Shown here one piece after another: positions 6,728-11,233 of a DNA stretch of 11,233 nt; the first letter of the stretch is position 1, and every line of letters starts with the position of its first letter. The notes under the pieces were generated by a model. It was not told the DNA's origin and searched no databases. It saw only the letters and a program-made list of their open reading frames with translations. This stretch comes from JAAZXR01 sp040265175 (GTDB lineage: Bacteria; Myxococcota_A; Polyangia; Nannocystales; Nannocystaceae), in NCBI GenBank assembly GCA_040265175.1, contig JBDQGY010000146.1:1-11233 (forward strand). The letters are read 5' to 3'. The position numbers were made by a program, and so were the translations under genes.

Positions 6728-8291
6728 GCGACTGCGACAGCCGGCGCTCCTGTTCCGAACGCCTGGGACGCGGTCACGGGCGGGCCAGAGGTGCTTGGCC
6801 GTCGCTTTCACCGCCCTCGCGGGCACGCTCACGCCGAACGGCGCCGCCGGCCAGGCCCCCACCGCGCCGGGCGAGGGCCCCACCCGCGAGGAGGGACCTG
6901 CCGCAGACGAGGTCGGTAGCCCCGATTCCACGGACGCAACCGAAGCCTCTAGCGAGGACGCGGGCATGACGGTGAAGATGACCGACGAGGCCGCCGAGAT
7001 CCTCTCCTGGGCGCCCAGCGGAGCGCTGTTGACCCGCAGCCTGACGAACGGGATGTTGCTCGTCGTCGCTCAAGATCGCTCGCTCGCCGTGGGCGCGATC
7101 GCCCTCTCCTTCCCCACGGGCTACGCCGACGACCCAGAGGAGCAACCGGGTCTCACCCGCGCGTTGGCCCTCCACCTCGAACAAGGCAACCGAGAGATCC
7201 GACCCGGTGGACGGCTCGCGCGGATTCACGACAGCGGAGGACACACCGTCATGGCCGTGGGCGCAAAGCAGACCCGCTATGAGAGCCTCGTCCCCGCGTG
7301 GTCGTTGTGGGATGTGCTCGACGACCTCACCGGGTTCGTACGGATCCCGACTGTGAACGAGATCCGGTGGCAGCAGTCGGTGAGTCGAGCGAGCAGCGAT
7401 CGGAGCGGCACGCCACGCACGGGCGCCGCGGCGGTCGCGTCGGCGTGGGCAGATCCTGCGCTCACCTCCATCGCCACCCGCAGGAGCAAATCTCTGGCGA
7501 AGCTGCGTCCGGTCAAGGTCCGCGCAGAGATCGATCGCCGCTTCGCCGCGCGCACAGCCACGCTCGTCATCGTGAGTCCATTCGCGCTCGACGTCGTCGC
7601 CAGCCGTGTCGAGGCGCTCTACGAGTCCGCCCCTGCTCGGCCGCGTGTGATCGAGTCGCGCACAGCACCGCCTCCCACCGTGTCGATCAAGCCGGTCAAA
7701 GGACGCGCGGACTTGCGTCAATTCGCATGGGCCATCGAGGGATCCCACGGCCCGATCCGACGCGCGCGAGTGATTTGCGGCGCGCTCAACCGGCAGCCCC
7801 GGATGGCCGGTGAATCCCCCGGCGCCAAGCTCAAGTGTGTCCTCCACGAAGATCCACGACGCCCAACGCTCCAGGTCTCGACCACCGGGCTCGAGGCCGA
7901 CGAGGCCCGGGCCTTCGTCTTGGCGCGGTTGACTCGCCTCGCGGAGGATCCTGTCGACGCAGACGTCATCGACATCGAGCGGAGTCGACAAGCACGGGAC
8001 CTTGTCGACGAACTCCACACGCCACTATCACTCGTCTCACTGCTCTCCCAGTCGCTTCCCGAGCCAGGTGCACAGATCGATAAGCGCGTCACGCTCGCGC
8101 AGGCCCTCCACCTCGAAGATCTCCTCGCGCCCGGCATGGTGACCGCGATGGCCCAAGGCCTCGCGTCGAGACTGGGCGACGTGTCCGTCTCCACCTCGCC
8201 CGCGACTGTGGATTCCTCCGCGCCAGCGGAGCCCCCCACAGCAGCGCCCGTAGACGATGACTCTCCTTCACTCGAAGGAGGCTCACAGTGA
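6720..8291 (+). CDS. Exported M16 (insulinase/pitrilysin) family-like protein, zinc site apparently lost
   Basis: The product has 523 residues. A basic N-terminus and a hydrophobic stretch (about 24-46, ending GAAGQA) look like a signal peptide, followed by a linker rich in Pro, Glu and Ala to about residue 95. The region LTNGMLLVVAQDRSLAVGAI (108-127), then FPTGYADDPEEQPGLTRALA (131-150), parallels the start of M16 domains. Where peptidases have GLAHxxEH, this protein reads GLTRALAL (144-151), so both zinc-binding histidines and the catalytic glutamate appear absent. A second M16-like half follows (about 330-480), and an acidic, Pro/Ala-rich tail (490-523) ends it. ATG 6720 was chosen because it lies directly before the signal peptide; the frame stays open upstream to 6651 inside eno. 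It overlaps the next gene by four bases (GTGA). The function is probably structural or binding, by inference. Confidence 0.72.
   Translation: MIKRLRQPALLFRTPGTRSRAGQRCLAVAFTALAGTLTPNGAAGQAPTAPGEGPTREEGPAADEVGSPDSTDATEASSEDAGMTVKMTDEAAEILSWAPSGALLTRSLTNGMLLVVAQDRSLAVGAIALSFPTGYADDPEEQPGLTRALALHLEQGNREIRPGGRLARIHDSGGHTVMAVGAKQTRYESLVPAWSLWDVLDDLTGFVRIPTVNEIRWQQSVSRASSDRSGTPRTGAAAVASAWADPALTSIATRRSKSLAKLRPVKVRAEIDRRFAARTATLVIVSPFALDVVASRVEALYESAPARPRVIESRTAPPPTVSIKPVKGRADLRQFAWAIEGSHGPIRRARVICGALNRQPRMAGESPGAKLKCVLHEDPRRPTLQVSTTGLEADEARAFVLARLTRLAEDPVDADVIDIERSRQARDLVDELHTPLSLVSLLSQSLPEPGAQIDKRVTLAQALHLEDLLAPGMVTAMAQGLASRLGDVSVSTSPATVDSSAPAEPPTAAPVDDDSPSLEGGSQ
8275..8281 (+). promoter_or_regulatory. 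Strong Shine-Dalgarno sequence (AAGGAGG) of the M16-like lipoprotein gene
   Basis: AAGGAGG lies 6 bases before GTG 8288 and inside the end of the previous gene. It decides the GTG start at 8288 and is the only near-perfect ribosome binding site I found in the window. It shows that this organism uses classical anti-SD pairing, in contrast to eno and hom, which have no such site. It should help keep the second protein of the M16-like pair in supply although its start overlaps the stop of the first. Confidence 0.85.
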
Positions 8292-9709
8292 GGCGAGTGA
8301 CCCGCTTAACACTCGTGCTGGCCGGGCTCGTGGCCACGTCCGCCTGCCGTCCCAAAGACACCATGAAGCCGGTGGACTTCGAGAGCTTGGACCCTAATTC
8401 GAAGGCCGCGTCCGACACGCAGCAAACGCCAAACTGGGGAGAGATCCGGCCGACGCGTCTGCCAAGCAAAGCGTCGTTGATGGTCCTCGACGAGCCTGGC
8501 ACGGGGCACATCCACCTCCGCCTGTTGGTCGCGACCGACCCCGCGCAAAAGGCCGCGAGCACGATGGTCCTCGCCTACACCGCGCAAGACGCTCTCCGCG
8601 AGCGTGTCGAGTTGCTTCGCGGCCGGGTGCGGATCGAGTTCGGCGCCGATCGTCTTGAGGTCGTCGTCTCCGGGAGCGCCGCCAACAGCCAGCGCCTCCT
8701 CGATGCGCTCAACGGCGCCTTTGAGCAAATCCCCAGCGCCCAGCAACTCGCCACCACACGCGGGCGCCTGCTCGGCGAGCTTCCACGCCCCGACACCATG
8801 GCGTTCGCCGTCGCTGGTGCGACCTCTGCGGTGCTTGAGCGTCCTCTTCACACCCAGCTTGTCTCTCCCGACTCGCTGCTCGGCCTCAAGCCCGAGGACC
8901 TCCGCGGCGCCTGGGCGCGCACCTTCTCCCCGGACCGCACGCTCCTCATGGTGCACACAGATATCGCCCGCGCGAACATCGGTCCTGCTCTGGAAAACTT
9001 TGCCGAGACTTGGCCCCGCAAGGTCGCCTTCGCCAACCTCTTTCGAGGTCTCTCCGACCTGATCAACGTCTTTCATGGGCCGCCCCGGCGAGAGCGCGAC
9101 CGCAGATCCAAGGCGTCCCTCAACAAAGACCCAGGGCCCATCGTGCGCGCGGATCCTCCCGACAGCACTCTCAAAGGGAGACCCACTTTGGTGATCGCGC
9201 GGATGGTCCCCTTGCCGACCGCGGAGGCTCGAGCTCTCGCGCGCCTCACCCAGCGGAGCCTGCAGTCCACGGTCGATGCCCGCCTCTCCATCGAGGGCAC
9301 CCAAGGCGTGTGGCTGTACCGAGTCTCCATGGACTCCACCAAGCCGGCGGAGAGCCTCTCGAGTGAGCTCAGGCGCCTTCGAGAGCAGGTGAGACGCATA
9401 CCGCAACGGTGGGAGCTGGAGCAGGCGGCGAGCTTGTGGCTCGGCGCTCGCGTTGTGAGGGCCAGCCTCCACCACGAGGATTGGACGGCCATGGCGAGTG
9501 AATCCCTCTCCCTCAGCGCGACCGACGAAGAGATCGCCTTGAGCCTCAGCCGTGACGCGATCGCAATGGACGAGGTGACCCCAGAGGCGGTTCACGAGTT
9601 TGCCCTCACGTACCTGGTGCCCACACGAGACGGCCAGGCGTGGCGATGGTTCGTCAGCGGCGTCGACGATCAAGCGCTCCGAGAGATAAACGCGCCGGCG
9701 ACTCCGTGA
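8288..9709 (+). CDS. Probable M16 family-like lipoprotein, non-peptidase
   Basis: The product has 473 residues. The N-terminus MRRVTRLTLVLAGLVATSAC is a lipoprotein-type signal with a loose lipobox (TSA before C20), so the mature protein is probably lipid-anchored. A polar linker follows to about residue 58. The section from about 60 to 250 resembles an M16 domain: GRVRIEFGADRLEVVVSGSA (112-131), a YxxP-like hinge area around SPDSLLGLKPEDLRGAWARTF (193-213), then SPDRTLLMVHTDI (214-226) and FAETWP (238-243). A shorter second M16-like half is at about 298-460. No HxxEH or HxxEH-inverted motif is present. The GTG start is fixed by the AAGGAGG site; the gene overlaps the M16-like gene before it by four bases, so the two products are made together and may pair. 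A basic loop (267-280) separates the halves. The substrate is unknown. Confidence 0.7.
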   Translation: MRRVTRLTLVLAGLVATSACRPKDTMKPVDFESLDPNSKAASDTQQTPNWGEIRPTRLPSKASLMVLDEPGTGHIHLRLLVATDPAQKAASTMVLAYTAQDALRERVELLRGRVRIEFGADRLEVVVSGSAANSQRLLDALNGAFEQIPSAQQLATTRGRLLGELPRPDTMAFAVAGATSAVLERPLHTQLVSPDSLLGLKPEDLRGAWARTFSPDRTLLMVHTDIARANIGPALENFAETWPRKVAFANLFRGLSDLINVFHGPPRRERDRRSKASLNKDPGPIVRADPPDSTLKGRPTLVIARMVPLPTAEARALARLTQRSLQSTVDARLSIEGTQGVWLYRVSMDSTKPAESLSSELRRLREQVRRIPQRWELEQAASLWLGARVVRASLHHEDWTAMASESLSLSATDEEIALSLSRDAIAMDEVTPEAVHEFALTYLVPTRDGQAWRWFVSGVDDQALREINAPATP

Positions 9710-9741
9710 GCCCTCCCGCGGCCTCCACAAAGCGTCCGGGC

Positions 9742-11233
9742 CTACGAACCCGAAGAACAGCAGCTCGACTCTGAGGACGAGTCATCGTCGTGATCGTGGT
9801 CATCATGGCCGTGGTCGTGCTCTCCGCTCCGATTGGTGAGCTTGCCAAGCTGACCGACAAAACCACCCGGCCCCTGGCGAACCAGCGAAGCCGCGAACAA
9901 GCCGGTGAGCGCCGCCGCACACACGAGCTGGAGCGTGGAGTATCCGTGCTCGTGCGCCTCGACCGCCGCCACAGGATCAACCGCGCCCCCGAGCACCAGG
10001 TCTGTGCCGATTCCAAAAGTCACAACGCTCACCACCACCGCGCCCATGAACAAGAGCGCGGCTCGGCGACCGTGCAAGCGCTCGAGCACACCGAACGTGG
10101 TCGCGTTGGTCGCGGGTCCCGTGAGCAAGAACGCGAGCGCCGCTCCCGGCGACGCTCCCTTCGCGATTAAGATGGCGGCGAGGGGCGTCGCCCCCGTCGC
10201 GCAGACATAAATGGGCGCACCGATCACCGCGAACAGCGGAACTTGGATAAACGGCGAGATGTCGGCGAAAGCCTCAGGCTTCAAAAATGGGCTCAAGATC
10301 GCGGCGAGACACAGGCCCACCAGAATCCACGTCGCGCTGTCGTCGACGATGTCGATAAAGCCCGTCCGCAGACCCTCCCGCAGTCGGGTGCTCAGGGGCG
10401 CCGGAGCCGCCTGCACCGCGGGGACGTCCGACTCCCGGTCAGGTTGCCGCCTGTCGATCCATCCACCGACGAACCACCCCACAAACATCGCCACCACCGC
10501 GGCGGCGATCACCCGCGCGATCGCGACGTCCGCGCCGAGCATGGGGAGAGAGATCAATACCGCGTCCAGCCCGAGCTCGGGCGTCGCTACGAGGAACGAG
10601 ACCGCCGCCGCCGCCGGCGTGCCTCGCCGAATCAAAGACTGATAGACGGGCACAACTCCGCACGAGCAGAGCGGCAGCGGGAGCCCGAAGGCGACACCCT
10701 TCATCGCCCGACGCGCCGCGCCTCCTTGTCGCATCCATCGCATCGAGGCCTCGCCAAGCATCCCTCCGAGCGCCCCCGCGAGTCCGTACGCCAGCAAGAG
10801 GGCGGGGGCGCTCTCAACGAACAGCCCCGTGAAGGTTGTAATGATGTCGCTGCGAACACCGCTGCCTGCGTCGGTCCACCCCGGCACCACCACCGCCGCC
10901 ACACCCAGCAGTCCAAGCAGGGCGCCAAATCCTTCTTGCTGCGGCGAGCCCTTGCCGGCCGGTGACTCTCCCCGAATGACGTGCATCAAGAGACCGCCGA
11001 CGAGGGCAGCGAGCAACGCCTCTTCGGACGCCCCGAGCCAAGATTCGATGACCGACGAGCCAAACCATGTGCCGAGGATCGTCGCCCCTGCGAGCGCTCC
11101 CACTGCCAGCAATCCTGCCATTTTTCCCCGAGACTGCATCATCCAAAAGATGGCGAGCCCCACCGCGATCCGATGCAAGATGATGGCCGCCTCCAGCCCG
11201 TGACCGTGACCGTGGACCCCCTCCGCCCCTCCG
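9742..11233 (-). CDS. Metal-efflux type permease (SO_0444 / DUF318-like), N-terminal part with His-rich loop and ZIP-like helices; 5' end outside window
   Basis: The frame is open from the stop at 9742-9744 to the window edge, giving at least 496 residues; the start is not in the window. The main part is a polytopic permease with the family motif LPLPLCSCGVVPVYQ (CSCG at 10668-10657), SFLVATPELGLDAV, and PATNATT (10116-10096), as in predicted metal or arsenic efflux permeases. The tail is rich in His, Asp, Ser and ends with a CC pair (EHDHGHDDHDH from about 9822), a likely metal-binding tail. At the window's right edge the frame reads GVHGHGHGLEAAIILHRIAV, then hydrophobic segments and GGLLMHVIRGE, resembling the His-loop and later helices of ZIP transporters. 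A TTG at 11178 is a possible start but would cut off this conserved-looking segment. The ion is uncertain; copper, zinc or similar is likely. Converges with the lipoprotein gene (32-base gap). Confidence 0.82.
   Translation of the reverse strand, partial: GGAEGVHGHGHGLEAAIILHRIAVGLAIFWMMQSRGKMAGLLAVGALAGATILGTWFGSSVIESWLGASEEALLAALVGGLLMHVIRGESPAGKGSPQQEGFGALLGLLGVAAVVVPGWTDAGSGVRSDIITTFTGLFVESAPALLLAYGLAGALGGMLGEASMRWMRQGGAARRAMKGVAFGLPLPLCSCGVVPVYQSLIRRGTPAAAAVSFLVATPELGLDAVLISLPMLGADVAIARVIAAAVVAMFVGWFVGGWIDRRQPDRESDVPAVQAAPAPLSTRLREGLRTGFIDIVDDSATWILVGLCLAAILSPFLKPEAFADISPFIQVPLFAVIGAPIYVCATGATPLAAILIAKGASPGAALAFLLTGPATNATTFGVLERLHGRRAALLFMGAVVVSVVTFGIGTDLVLGGAVDPVAAVEAHEHGYSTLQLVCAAALTGLFAASLVRQGPGGFVGQLGKLTNRSGEHDHGHDDHDHDDDSSSESSCCSSGS

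Noticed and set aside
6774..8018. 414-codon minus-strand open frame opposite the first M16-like gene
   Set aside because: It is an antisense shadow with no family motif, and the plus-strand frame encodes a signal peptide and domain pattern.
8306..9730. 474-codon open frame on the minus strand opposite the lipoprotein gene
   Set aside because: It has no recognisable family or signal, and its composition is that of an antisense frame in high-GC DNA; the plus-strand gene has a perfect ribosome site and M16-like domains.
11176..11178. TTG 11178 as the start of the permease
   Set aside because: The open frame continues to the window edge through a His-Gly repeat and a hydrophobic helix that look like real protein; no ribosome site precedes the TTG.

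Overview
The window is high-GC, gene-dense bacterial DNA with eight protein genes (two of them cut by the window edges), very short spacers and several start/stop overlaps. The organism is Gram-negative by inference, because the window holds an Lgt family protein, a probable lipoprotein and exported M16-like proteins. The divergent Lgt type and the secreted M16 pair suggest Myxococcota or a related former deltaproteobacterial group; nothing in the sequence proves this. I see no rRNA, tRNA, CRISPR array, insertion sequence or phage gene.

Layout from left to right. Bases 1-357 (+) are the C-terminal end of a hydantoinase B / 5-oxoprolinase type protein. Bases 407-1363 (+) encode a divergent prolipoprotein diacylglyceryl transferase homologue. 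A minus-strand block, transcribed from right to left, follows: homoserine dehydrogenase (5304-3982), a YbgC-type hotdog thioesterase (3982-3506), class II fructose-1,6-bisphosphatase GlpX (3491-2541) and a strictosidine synthase/APMAP-like beta-propeller (2472-1372). The spacing (1-base overlap, 14 bp, 68 bp) suggests one operon. A good sigma70-like promoter lies so close to the homoserine dehydrogenase ATG that its mRNA would be leaderless or nearly so.

On the other side of that 118-bp divergent spacer, enolase (5423-6727, +) leads a second tightly packed set. It overlaps by 8 bases a secreted M16-like protein (6720-8291), which in turn overlaps by 4 bases a probable M16-like lipoprotein (8288-9709). 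Both M16-like proteins appear to lack the zinc-binding HxxEH motif, so they look like a co-translated non-peptidase pair. The right end (9742 to beyond 11233, -) encodes a metal-efflux-type permease. Its reading frame stays open to the window edge through a His-Gly repeat and a ZIP-like helix, so it is probably a longer fusion-type metal transporter.

Most of the content is ordinary central metabolism (enolase, GlpX, Hom). The items of most interest are the paired degenerate M16 proteins, the Lgt homologue without the usual catalytic histidine, and the possible ZIP-permease fusion.
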